Origin: Alicyclobacillus tolerans
GTDB taxonomy: Bacteria; Bacillota; Bacilli; Alicyclobacillales; Alicyclobacillaceae
Assembly (NCBI RefSeq): GCF_900142255.1
Contig: NZ_FRAF01000004.1
Coordinates: 94,981-158,980 of the forward strand
DNA: 64,000 nucleotides
Direction of reading: 5' to 3'
Below the pieces are notes generated by a model. The model searched no databases. It worked only from the letters and a program-made list of their open reading frames with translations, and was not told the DNA's origin. Position numbers and translations under genes: made by a program. Shown one piece after another: positions 37,532 to 45,014 of this stretch (its first letter is position 1; every line of letters begins with the position of its first letter).

Positions 37532-38685
37532 CGTTTTTCCACCATGGATTGGTATGCCGCGACTTGCGCTTGGATTTCACGCAAAGAGTCGCCGCTAAAT
37601 TTGCGTAAAAATGCATCCGCAATAACAAAAGCCGCTACATTTTCACCAACAACCGATGCAGCAGGAACTGCGCAGTGATCTGATCTCTCCACCGCTGCCA
37701 GTTCCACTTCTTTCGTTTTCATATCAACACTGGCCAAGGGTTTATAGAGCGTCGAAATCGGCTTCATGGCCACGCGGATGACAATATCCTGACCGGTTGT
37801 CATCCCGCCTTCTATGCCACCTGCTCCATTCGAGGGACGCAGATAACGTGGAGCCTGATAAACAATGGCATCGTGTACTTGTGAACCAAATCTCCGCGCT
37901 GCTTCAAAACCAAGACCAATTTCAACACCTTTTATGGCTTGGATACCCATTAATGCACCAGCTAATTGGGCATCTAATTTGCGGTCGTTATGCACATGAG
38001 AGCCAAGTCCAGGTGGGCAACCGCGTACAATAATCTCAAAAATCCCGCCAACCGTGTCACCACGCTCTTTGGCTTCATCAATTTTAGCAATCATTTTGGC
38101 TTCAGCCACTTGATCAGCTGTTCGCACAGGAGAACGGTCAGCAGCATCTATTAATTGTTGAAAATCGAGTGTATCCGGTTTCGCTACTACACCGCCAATT
38201 TCCACTACATGAGCTGTAATTTCTATCTTAAAGAGTTCCAACAATTGTCTAACCAAAGCTCCAGCGGCCACGACGGTGGTTGTGTTTCTAGCGCTGGCTC
38301 GTTCCAGGATATTGCGCAAGTCTTCGTGATCGTACTTTAAACCTCCGGCAAGGTCAGCGTGCCCAGGCCGTGGGCGAGTAACTTCTTTTAAATTTTCTGG
38401 AGGATTTCCCCATACAGACATTTTTTCTATCCAGTTTTTAAAATCGCGATTGACAACTCGCATGGTAATCGGCGAACCTAATGTTTCTCCAAAACGAATA
38501 CCGCTCGTTACTTCAACCGTATCTGTTTCAATCTGCATTCGTCTACCGCGTCCATATCCCTGTTGGCGTCGACGCAACTGTTCATCAATCTTTTCTTTTT
38601 GAATTGGCACACGGCTGGGCATGCCTTCAACAATCACTGTCAATTCAGGTCCATGAGATTCTCCTGCTGTCAGGTAACGAAGCAC
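37528..38685 (-). CDS. aroC: chorismate synthase
   Basis: AroC makes chorismate from EPSP using reduced FMN. LRYLTAGESHGPEL, RRQQGYGRGRRMQIE, and GHADLAGGLKYDHEDLRNILERASAR (shown here in parts) are the family signatures, with the catalytic His and Arg-rich FMN loop. The length is 385 aa. Only 15 bases separate it from the upstream M42 peptidase gene, so aroC-aroB-aroH may be transcribed from a promoter ahead of the peptidases. Confidence 0.92.
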   Translation of the reverse strand: MLRYLTAGESHGPELTVIVEGMPSRVPIQKEKIDEQLRRRQQGYGRGRRMQIETDTVEVTSGIRFGETLGSPITMRVVNRDFKNWIEKMSVWGNPPENLKEVTRPRPGHADLAGGLKYDHEDLRNILERASARNTTTVVAAGALVRQLLELFKIEITAHVVEIGGVVAKPDTLDFQQLIDAADRSPVRTADQVAEAKMIAKIDEAKERGDTVGGIFEIIVRGCPPGLGSHVHNDRKLDAQLAGALMGIQAIKGVEIGLGFEAARRFGSQVHDAIVYQAPRYLRPSNGAGGIEGGMTTGQDIVIRVAMKPISTLYKPLASVDMKTKEVELAAVERSDHCAVPAASVVGENVAAFVIADAFLRKFSGDSLREIQAQVAAYQSMVEKR

Positions 38686-38700
38686 TATTTGCCCTCCTGT

Positions 38701-39690
38701 CTAAGCCTTCCACTGATTGGCTGCCGCAACAGCCCATTTGACGAGTGACTCGACATCACGAACATCAATCACTTGCGACAACTGGCCTGTATAGCGTGTC
38801 GGAATCGATAGACCACCTACCATTAAGCCTGCTTGTGACAAATGAATTTGTCCTGCATCCGACTGTCCTCCAGGCCATACTTCATGCTGAATGTTAATGC
38901 CAAGAGTTTCAGCAGCATCTTGCAAAACATTTTTGACACGTAATGGGGTTATGACGGTTCCGTCCATGATTTTTAACGCAGGTCCATGACCTAGACGCAA
39001 ATCCATACGTTTTGCTTTTGGCATATCTCCAGCTGGAGCACTATCAATCACCAAAACGAGATCGGGTTGAAGAGCGAAAGCAGCCGTTTTGGCACCGCGT
39101 GCCCCCACTACTGATTGGGCACTGAAAACGAGAGTAACCTGTCTACCTTCGTCAGCCAATTGACGGAATGCATCTGCTGCAGCTACACAACCTGCACGAT
39201 TGTCCAACGCGCGTCCCGACAAACGATGTTCACCCAGTTCAGCAAAGGGAACATCCAGTACAGCAGAAATGCCTATGGGAGCAAGATGGTAGGCTTCTTC
39301 TGCTGAATCCACACCGAGATCGATATACAGATCGTCAACACTTAAAGAGGTATTGGCGTCTTTCATTTCGCAACCGATTATGCCGCGCGTCTGATTGGTA
39401 AATCGAACGTGTTGCCCTATCAGCTGCTTGGCCTCCAGCGAGCCAATGGTAAGAAAGCGAAGGAAGCCGTTTTCTTCTATATGATTGACCATGATTCCAG
39501 GTTCATCTATGTGTGCTACGAGCGCCACATGCGGCCCAACACCATTTTTTCGTACAATCCCGTTGCCGAGCCTGTCAATCTCTGTTGAATCTGCAATGTC
39601 TTTAAAGGTGGCAAGAACGCTTGGTAAATGCGCCGCTTCACTTCCTGCAGGAATAACCATCTCCGACCATTGCTTGATGATATTTTTCAT
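38701..39690 (-). CDS. M42 aminopeptidase paralogue, probably catalytically inactive
   Basis: The 329-aa protein has the M42 (TET/glutamyl aminopeptidase) fold: VAHIDEPGIMV for the first metal His-Asp, GRALDNRAGCVAA for the bridging Asp. Where active members have QEEVGxRGA with the catalytic Glu and a metal Glu, it has QSVVGARGA. The C-terminal metal His of RYxHxP is also replaced (RYTGQLSQ). These losses argue for a pseudo-peptidase, possibly a structural subunit in a mixed dodecamer with the two upstream paralogues. ATG 39690 is used; its ATGA overlaps the stop of the preceding paralogue, and GGAAG precedes it. Confidence 0.8.
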   Translation of the reverse strand: MKNIIKQWSEMVIPAGSEAAHLPSVLATFKDIADSTEIDRLGNGIVRKNGVGPHVALVAHIDEPGIMVNHIEENGFLRFLTIGSLEAKQLIGQHVRFTNQTRGIIGCEMKDANTSLSVDDLYIDLGVDSAEEAYHLAPIGISAVLDVPFAELGEHRLSGRALDNRAGCVAAADAFRQLADEGRQVTLVFSAQSVVGARGAKTAAFALQPDLVLVIDSAPAGDMPKAKRMDLRLGHGPALKIMDGTVITPLRVKNVLQDAAETLGINIQHEVWPGGQSDAGQIHLSQAGLMVGGLSIPTRYTGQLSQVIDVRDVESLVKWAVAAANQWKA

Positions 39691-40712
39691 GAATGCCATC
39701 TTCCTTCCTGAATTTCAGTCAGAATTGCTGTAAGGAGTTGTAAGGCTGCTTGGTAGTCTTCGAGTGAAATAATTTGTGCAGGCGCATGAATATAGCGGAC
39801 AGGTACAGATATAGCGCCACCAATCACACCTTCTCGGGCTTTTTGAATGGCTCCATAATCGTTTGAACCGCCTTTAACGCGTCGATATTGCCATGGGATG
39901 TTATATTTTTCTGCGGTGGCAATCATGAACTCCGTAAAACGTCGATCTGGCAGGGTGAGGCCATCTTGCAAAGTAAGGGCAGGTCCTTTGCCAAGTTGTG
40001 TGGCTTGATTGTGTGCCGGGGCGTCAACGACATCAAAACAAACAGTGCCTTCCAGAGCAATAGCGATGTCAGGCTTCAATCGATACGCTGCGGCTGTAGC
40101 CCCTCGCAGCCCTACTTCTTCTTGTACAGCGAACACTCCAGAAAGTCTCAACTGCCATTCTTTTTGCATCGTTTCCACCAACAACGCGCAACCAACGCGA
40201 TCGTCAAACGATTTTGCTTTTGCTGCTCGTTCTCCCATTTCTCCATAAGTTGTCGCAAATACGGCTACATCTCCTGGTTGCACAACAGAAAGAGCGTCCT
40301 CTTTGGAAGAAGCACCTATATCGATGTAAAGTTGATCCCAACCGAGTGGCTGCCGGCGTTCCTCCGGTTTTTGCAGATGAATCGGCTTACTGCCAATCAC
40401 GCCAAAGTGTTTGCTATCTCCAATGACAACAGGTTTTGAAACGAGAACACGGGGGTCAATACCACCGATTGGACGGAAACGAAGTAAGCCGTTTTCCTCC
40501 ACATGAACAATCATTAAGCCAATTTCGTCCATATGTGCGTCAATCATAATATGTGGACCTTGAGTATCTTGGTTTTGCTGTACAAAAAGATTGCCTAGAA
40601 CATCCGTGAAAATGTGATTGTGCGACAGAGTCACTTCACTGCGAATGACATTACGAATTTCATTCTCGTAACCGGAGGGTCCCATAGCTTCAGTCAATTT
40701 TTTTAGTAGCAT
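39687..40712 (-). CDS. M42 family metallo-aminopeptidase
   Basis: A cobalt/zinc aminopeptidase of the TET type, which forms hollow dodecamers that trim short peptides in the cytoplasm. It has all expected residues: IDAHMDEIGLMI, SFDDRVGCALL, AVQEEVGLRGA, an ALEGTV strand, and RYIHAPAQ with the last metal His. The start at ATG 40712 follows GGAGG by 7 bases; the longer frame to 40736 is not supported. It overlaps the upstream paralogue by 10 bases and the downstream one by 4. Confidence 0.85.
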   Translation of the reverse strand: MLLKKLTEAMGPSGYENEIRNVIRSEVTLSHNHIFTDVLGNLFVQQNQDTQGPHIMIDAHMDEIGLMIVHVEENGLLRFRPIGGIDPRVLVSKPVVIGDSKHFGVIGSKPIHLQKPEERRQPLGWDQLYIDIGASSKEDALSVVQPGDVAVFATTYGEMGERAAKAKSFDDRVGCALLVETMQKEWQLRLSGVFAVQEEVGLRGATAAAYRLKPDIAIALEGTVCFDVVDAPAHNQATQLGKGPALTLQDGLTLPDRRFTEFMIATAEKYNIPWQYRRVKGGSNDYGAIQKAREGVIGGAISVPVRYIHAPAQIISLEDYQAALQLLTAILTEIQEGRWHS

Positions 40713-41764
40713 GAGTAGTCCTCCACTCTTTCCCAAGTTAATTGCGCTATATATTCGGCCAGTACCTTACCGCAATCGACAATATCTTGATAGCTGCCTG
40801 TTTCAACAGAGGTATGCATATAGCGAATAGCTATCCCAACCAGCCCTGTGGCAATTCCTTCTCTCGTAATTTGAAATGCCCGTCCGTCAGTACCTGTGGG
40901 ACCTTGTGATAATTCTAATTGATAGTCAATGTTGTTTGCCTTCGCAGCTTCACTTAAATCCTGGAATACTTTAGGGTGGATGTTAGGTCCTTTGGCTATG
41001 GCTGGTCCTTTACCAATTTTGTAACTGAAGTCAGATGCCTGTCCGGGCATGTCAGCGAATGTCACATCAATGGCAATGGCAACGTCAGGAGCCTGGCCGT
41101 ACCCCACTGTCGTTGCTCCTCGAACGCCTACTTCTTCCTGAACACTAGCAACAGCAATGACATCTGCCTGATGGTGGTATTTTTTTAATGCCTCCAGACA
41201 TTCCAGTATGACTGCTACGCTTGTTCGATTATCCAGTGATTTTCCGCTGTAGTGATGATGAAGCAGGGGCATAACACTGCGATGCAACGTAACGCGATCG
41301 CCCACACGGATCTCCGAGCGCACTCGTTCTTCTGGCATAGCTAAATCGATAAAAAGATCTTCTAATGGAGCAGCTTTTTTTTGTTCGTCTGGCGCTTGCA
41401 AATGGGGTGGTTTGCTGCCAATAATTCCATGCCAACGCTTGTTTTTTCCGTGCACCACCACTTCTTGACCAACGAGCGTCCTGGGATCAAAACCTCCTGT
41501 TTGCGCAACACGCAAGAAACCACCTTTGTCAATGAGGCTTACCATCAGTGCGATTTCATCCATGTGTGCAGAGAGCAGTACCCGAGGGCGTCTTCCACTT
41601 GATTGACCCTCTACGGTAGCAATCAAATTCCCCAAAGTATCCCGTTCAATTTTGGAAGTATATGTACGCATTGCAGATTCCACAATTTTGGCGACTTCCT
41701 CTTCAAAACCAGGTCCGCCATGTTCTTCTAATAAGCGAATGAGTGTATCCACATGTTTCATCAA
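40703..41764 (-). CDS. M42 family metallo-aminopeptidase
   Basis: First gene of the tandem M42 trio. Metal and catalytic motifs are complete: LSAHMDEIALMV, GKSLDNRTSVAVI, ASVQEEVGVRGA, AIDVTF, and RYMHTSVE. Length 353 aa. TET enzymes differ in preference for acidic, basic or hydrophobic N-termini; the sequence alone does not decide which applies here. It lies 11 bases after the rluA-like gene and overlaps the second paralogue by 10 bases, so all three are probably cotranslated. Confidence 0.85.
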   Translation of the reverse strand: MMKHVDTLIRLLEEHGGPGFEEEVAKIVESAMRTYTSKIERDTLGNLIATVEGQSSGRRPRVLLSAHMDEIALMVSLIDKGGFLRVAQTGGFDPRTLVGQEVVVHGKNKRWHGIIGSKPPHLQAPDEQKKAAPLEDLFIDLAMPEERVRSEIRVGDRVTLHRSVMPLLHHHYSGKSLDNRTSVAVILECLEALKKYHHQADVIAVASVQEEVGVRGATTVGYGQAPDVAIAIDVTFADMPGQASDFSYKIGKGPAIAKGPNIHPKVFQDLSEAAKANNIDYQLELSQGPTGTDGRAFQITREGIATGLVGIAIRYMHTSVETGSYQDIVDCGKVLAEYIAQLTWERVEDYSCY

Positions 41765-41774
41765 TTCGAGTTGC

Positions 41775-42773
41775 TCACTCCTCTCCTGTCAATAAATTTA
41801 CTTTATCATTCGTATCAAATTGTACGCAATTTTTTGTCTCTATTTCTTTACTCGATCCGCCAAGCCATTCCCATAGTTCTATCATCTCTGAACGAGGTTC
41901 AGCAGTGACGCATACTGATTTTTCTAGAATAGGATGAAAAAAAGCGAGTTGATAGGCGTGCAGCATTTGGCGACTGGCCATCTTTGTATAAAAAGAACTC
42001 TCATCATCGTTCAGGGAAAGTTGACCGTAGTCCCTGTCGCCTATGAGAGGCATTCGGACGCTCGCCATATGTAGACGAATCTGGTGAGTTCGACCGGTTT
42101 CCAGTTCAAGCTGTACCAAAGCAGCTTGTTGCGTTTTTGCAAGTATAAAAAAATGAGTAATAGCTTCTTGGCCCATTTCTTCTTGAACGATTCTCTTTGA
42201 AGGACGTTCTGGATTTTGGGCAATCCGCGATTGAATAGTATACCATTGGTGTAGCGACAGATGGCTGGGAAAATAACAAATAGCCATATACGATCTTTTC
42301 AGTTGATGATTTCTTACTAACAGATCAAATAAGTGATGAATATGCGCGTGCTTGGCAAGCAATAGCAAACCGGAAGTGTCTCTATCCAAACGGTGTACAC
42401 AATGGGGCACTAAGTGTTCAGACAGAAGATAATGACCGGCTGCTGCTAATGCAGATTTGTTTCTCTCACGAGCGGATGGATGTGATAATTGTCCTGCCGG
42501 TTTATTTATCACAAGAATGTACGGATCTTCGTAACAAACATCGATGGGCAAAGCTTCAGGTTGAACACTAGCAGATTCTTCCGGTAAAATGACTTCAATA
42601 TGGTCTTCTTGGTAGACTTGTTCATAAAATTTCATGAATCGTCCGTTTACACACACTTTATTCTCATCGCGGAGCGTGCGCATCAATCGGTGGGAAACAC
42701 CTAAAGATTTTTCCAGAATAGATTGCAAGCGCCTTCCTTGTTCGTTTTCCTTGACAATCCACTCTATTTTCAT
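41775..42773 (-). CDS. RluA-family RNA pseudouridine synthase
   Basis: An enzyme that isomerises specific uridines in rRNA or tRNA. An N-terminal S4-like RNA-binding domain (residues about 12-75) precedes the catalytic domain with HRLDRDTSGLLLLAK, where the Asp is the nucleophile. LVQLETGRTHQIRLHMA (about residues 225-240) is the second signature. The length of 332 aa fits the RluD/YjbO-like branch. ATG 42773 follows AGGTGAG. It heads the run into the M42 genes. Confidence 0.88.
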   Translation of the reverse strand: MKIEWIVKENEQGRRLQSILEKSLGVSHRLMRTLRDENKVCVNGRFMKFYEQVYQEDHIEVILPEESASVQPEALPIDVCYEDPYILVINKPAGQLSHPSARERNKSALAAAGHYLLSEHLVPHCVHRLDRDTSGLLLLAKHAHIHHLFDLLVRNHQLKRSYMAICYFPSHLSLHQWYTIQSRIAQNPERPSKRIVQEEMGQEAITHFFILAKTQQAALVQLELETGRTHQIRLHMASVRMPLIGDRDYGQLSLNDDESSFYTKMASRQMLHAYQLAFFHPILEKSVCVTAEPRSEMIELWEWLGGSSKEIETKNCVQFDTNDKVNLLTGEE

Positions 42774-42852
42774 GTTTCTCACCTACTTTCGTTTCTGTGC
42801 ATTGTAGCGGGTGAAAGGGTCTTTGGACAAGAGGATGCCTTCTTCAGAACAC

Positions 42853-42899
42853 AAAAAAGCTGTCTCCCAGAAGAAGAAAACATCTGGGTGACAGCTTTT
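42853..42899 (-). terminator. intrinsic terminator of sspH
   Basis: A long stem (AAAAGCTGTC-CCCAGA with its complement, one mismatch) and a loop of 11 bases is followed by TTTTTT on the minus strand. It lies 12 bases beyond the sspH stop. Confidence 0.85.
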
Positions 42900-42910
42900 G
42901 GATAGAATCG

Positions 42911-43096
42911 TTAACCACGATGTTCTTCAAGTGCTGAAACATGAACGTCCCGTTCATTGTTCGGCTGATCGAGAGGATAAACTCGACACATTTCATTTTT
43001 TTCGTCTACGTGTTGAATGTAGATAGGAACACCTTGGCAAGTGACATGCACCATATCAGGCGATGAGGCTATTTCAACTGCACGTTGGATATGAAT
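42911..43096 (-). CDS. sspH: H-type small acid-soluble spore protein, probable ATT start codon
   Basis: This 61-codon frame reads (M)HIQRAVEIASSPDMV, then VPIYIQHVDEKNEMCRVYP and ends ALEEHRG. It matches the SspH family along its whole length (consensus start MxIQRAxEI, core GVPIYIQHVDE, RxYPLD). SspH is a minor DNA-associated protein of the spore core. At the position of the family's Met stands ATT; the only upstream in-frame codons are AAG GAG AAG ATT CAA after a TGA stop. AAAGGAG lies 9 bases before this ATT. No ATG, GTG or TTG is available before residue 15. Standard gene callers would miss it. A sigma-G-like promoter and a terminator flank it. Confidence 0.8.
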   Translation of the reverse strand: MHIQRAVEIASSPDMVHVTCQGVPIYIQHVDEKNEMCRVYPLDQPNNERDVHVSALEEHRG

Positions 43097-43126
43097 TTGA
43101 ATCTTCTCCTTTCAAGAAATTAACTT

Positions 43127-43155
43127 TAACATTTACTGTAAATCAAAATTTATAC
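43127..43155 (-). promoter_or_regulatory. possible sigma-G promoter of sspH
   Basis: GTATA (43155-43151) and AATGTTA (43133-43127) are spaced by 17 bases, close to forespore sigma-G boxes (GHATR, CATnnTA) with one mismatch in the -10. Confidence 0.4.
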
Positions 43156-43215
43156 GTTCGTTGATTCGTTGGCTTTCGCTTGTTCCAATAACAAAGAGAA
43201 TGAGGTGTTTATCTA

Positions 43216-44199
43216 ATGAACTATCGTGCGTTAGGTCATACGTCGCTTCAATTGAGCGAAATCAGTTTTGGAACATGGACGATTGGTGGAGATTGGGGAA
43301 ATACTGACGATATTGAAGCGTTGCGCGCGCTGCAAGCAGCCATGGATGCTGGTGTGAATTTCTTTGATACAGCTGATGTATACGGCATGGGACACAGTGA
43401 AGAATTGCTTGCCAAAGCTACGCAGGGAAAAGAGCACAAGATCCATATAGCTACGAAATTTTGTCGATCCGGTGATATTTTAAATCCTGCTACCTATTCG
43501 GAAACATCCATTCGCCATTATTTAGAAGGAAGCTTGCGAAGGTTAAAAAGGGACTATGTGGATATTTACCAGATTCACTGTCCCCCCATGTTTATTTTAA
43601 AAGATGGATCAGTTTTTGAGGTATTGGAGAAATTGATGGATGAAGGAAAAATACGATATTACGGTGTAAGTGTAGAGACTGTCGAAGAAGGAATTTATAC
43701 AATAGAACATTCGAATGCCAAAGCTTTGCAGGTCATATTTAATCTTTTCCGTCAAAAACCAATTGAATCCTTGTTTCCTCTCGCCAAGCAAAAGGGTGTG
43801 GGCATTTTAGCGCGCCTGCCGTTAGCCAGTGGGTTATTAACCGGGAAGTTCACCCCAGAACATCGTTTTTCAGAAAATGACCACCGTAACTTTAATGAAC
43901 ATGGGGAAAAATTTAATGTGGGCGAAACTTTTGCAGGGTTAGGATTTGTAAAAGGTGTAGAATTGGCGGAACAAGTGCGTTGGATTGCTGAAAATCGAGG
44001 CAATATGACAAGAGCTGCATTGCGCTGGATTCTTGATTTTGACGCAGTAACATGCGCTATACCAGGTTTTCGCACTACAGCTCAAGTGGAAGATAATTTA
44101 AAATCATTAGAGGTACCCTCTTTTTCAAAAGAAGAACACCAGCGCCTGGGAGAGTTCTATCGCATACAAGTCCAACCATGGATTCGTGGGGCCTATTAA
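43216..44199 (+). CDS. aldo/keto reductase
   Basis: An NADPH-dependent oxidoreductase with the (beta/alpha)8 fold. FFDTADVYGMGHSEELL has the catalytic Asp and Tyr, and HIATKFCR the Lys. YVDIYQIHCPP carries the catalytic His in the AKR7/11/12-like pattern. The C-terminal ALRWILDFDAVTCAIPGFRT is the cofactor phosphate site. Length 327 aa. The physiological substrate is unknown. It is transcribed convergently with the flavoprotein gene that ends at 44200, immediately after its stop. Confidence 0.88.
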   Translation: MNYRALGHTSLQLSEISFGTWTIGGDWGNTDDIEALRALQAAMDAGVNFFDTADVYGMGHSEELLAKATQGKEHKIHIATKFCRSGDILNPATYSETSIRHYLEGSLRRLKRDYVDIYQIHCPPMFILKDGSVFEVLEKLMDEGKIRYYGVSVETVEEGIYTIEHSNAKALQVIFNLFRQKPIESLFPLAKQKGVGILARLPLASGLLTGKFTPEHRFSENDHRNFNEHGEKFNVGETFAGLGFVKGVELAEQVRWIAENRGNMTRAALRWILDFDAVTCAIPGFRTTAQVEDNLKSLEVPSFSKEEHQRLGEFYRIQVQPWIRGAY

Positions 44200-44802
44200 T
44201 CAATCATGCCACATAAAAGCTTTGCCTAAATGTTGACTTGCAATTTGTATACCTACAAAAGCACCTTGTCCAGAAGCAATGACCGTTTGACTGGGCAAAT
44301 GAGCTAAGAGTCCAGCAATATACACATTTGTAATATGAGTACGGCCATTGTACTGGACACCTTCTACATATCGAATTTTACGGCTGGGAACGTGTTCATT
44401 CACAGCCAATGAGAATCCTGCGTCTTCCAGTAATTGATAACCCAAATTAACAGACAAGACCAGATAAGTTGTGGTAATAGGATTTTCCCACTCGTAATTT
44501 GTGGAAATTTTGTTAGGCTCCAAGAAGACTTTTTTTATTGGGCTATGTACATCTAGGGATGTAACCTGACCAGTCAGAAACTGCCCACCATATTTTTGAA
44601 CTTGATGACGAGCTGCACTCAGCCATTCCTCTCCGGATATTCCTTCAACAATTCCTGGGAAATTCCAAATTTGTTTAACATCAGAGATTTGTGAATCTTC
44701 GTTATCTATGACTAGCGTTGAGAGTCCCGCTTTACTTGTAAAGAGTGCACAGCTTAATCCAGCTACTCCTCCACCTACTATTAATACATCGACATGTCTC
44801 AT
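44200..44802 (-). CDS. short thioredoxin-reductase-like FAD protein without redox CxxC
   Basis: The N-terminus VDVLIVGGGVAGLSCALFTSKAG is an FAD-binding Rossmann motif, and the order of segments follows thioredoxin reductase. NVYIAGLLAHLPSQTVIASGQGAFVG is the terminal FAD motif in altered form (usual GD replaced by GL). The product has only 200 aa: the NAD(P) domain with its CxxC disulfide is absent. Such one-domain forms occur near sulfur genes in Bacillales, but the activity is unknown. ATG 44802 follows GAGGGAG. The leader contains an extended -10 promoter and an inverted repeat. Confidence 0.7.
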   Translation of the reverse strand: MRHVDVLIVGGGVAGLSCALFTSKAGLSTLVIDNEDSQISDVKQIWNFPGIVEGISGEEWLSAARHQVQKYGGQFLTGQVTSLDVHSPIKKVFLEPNKISTNYEWENPITTTYLVLSVNLGYQLLEDAGFSLAVNEHVPSRKIRYVEGVQYNGRTHITNVYIAGLLAHLPSQTVIASGQGAFVGIQIASQHLGKAFMWHD

Positions 44803-44835
44803 AGCGAATTCTCCCTCAATAAGATTTCTATTTTT

Positions 44836-44872
44836 ATACTTATACCCTGTATAGTATCGTGAGGTTATTATA
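44836..44872 (-). promoter_or_regulatory. extended -10 promoter with overlapping inverted repeat
   Basis: On the minus strand TGGTATAAT (TATAAT at 44872-44867) forms an extended -10. Just downstream, at 44857-44836, 9-base arms ATACTATAC and GTAT(A)AGTAT form an inverted repeat with a bulged base and a CCT/AGG centre, at the expected transcription start. The ATACCC/TGTAT elements recall CsoR/CstR-type operators; the assignment is inference. Confidence 0.4.
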
Positions 44873-44900
44873 CCACAAAAGCAGAATCCATATCCATTCA

Positions 44901-44976
44901 TAAAAAAGAACTGTCCCTTGGTTAATCTGACATTCCGTCTGAACTCTCAGAGGATACAGATCACGTGTTGGGACAG
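44901..44976 (-). terminator. terminator-like branched hairpin after cstB-like gene
   Basis: CTGTCCC (44976-44970 in RNA sense) pairs with GGGACAG (44917-44911) across about 50 bases that contain a smaller ATCTG/CAGAT hairpin. TTCTTTTTT follows. It would end the SQR operon. Confidence 0.5.
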
Positions 44977-45014
44977 CCTTATCTATTCACCTCAGTGATC
45001 GCAATCTTTACACC

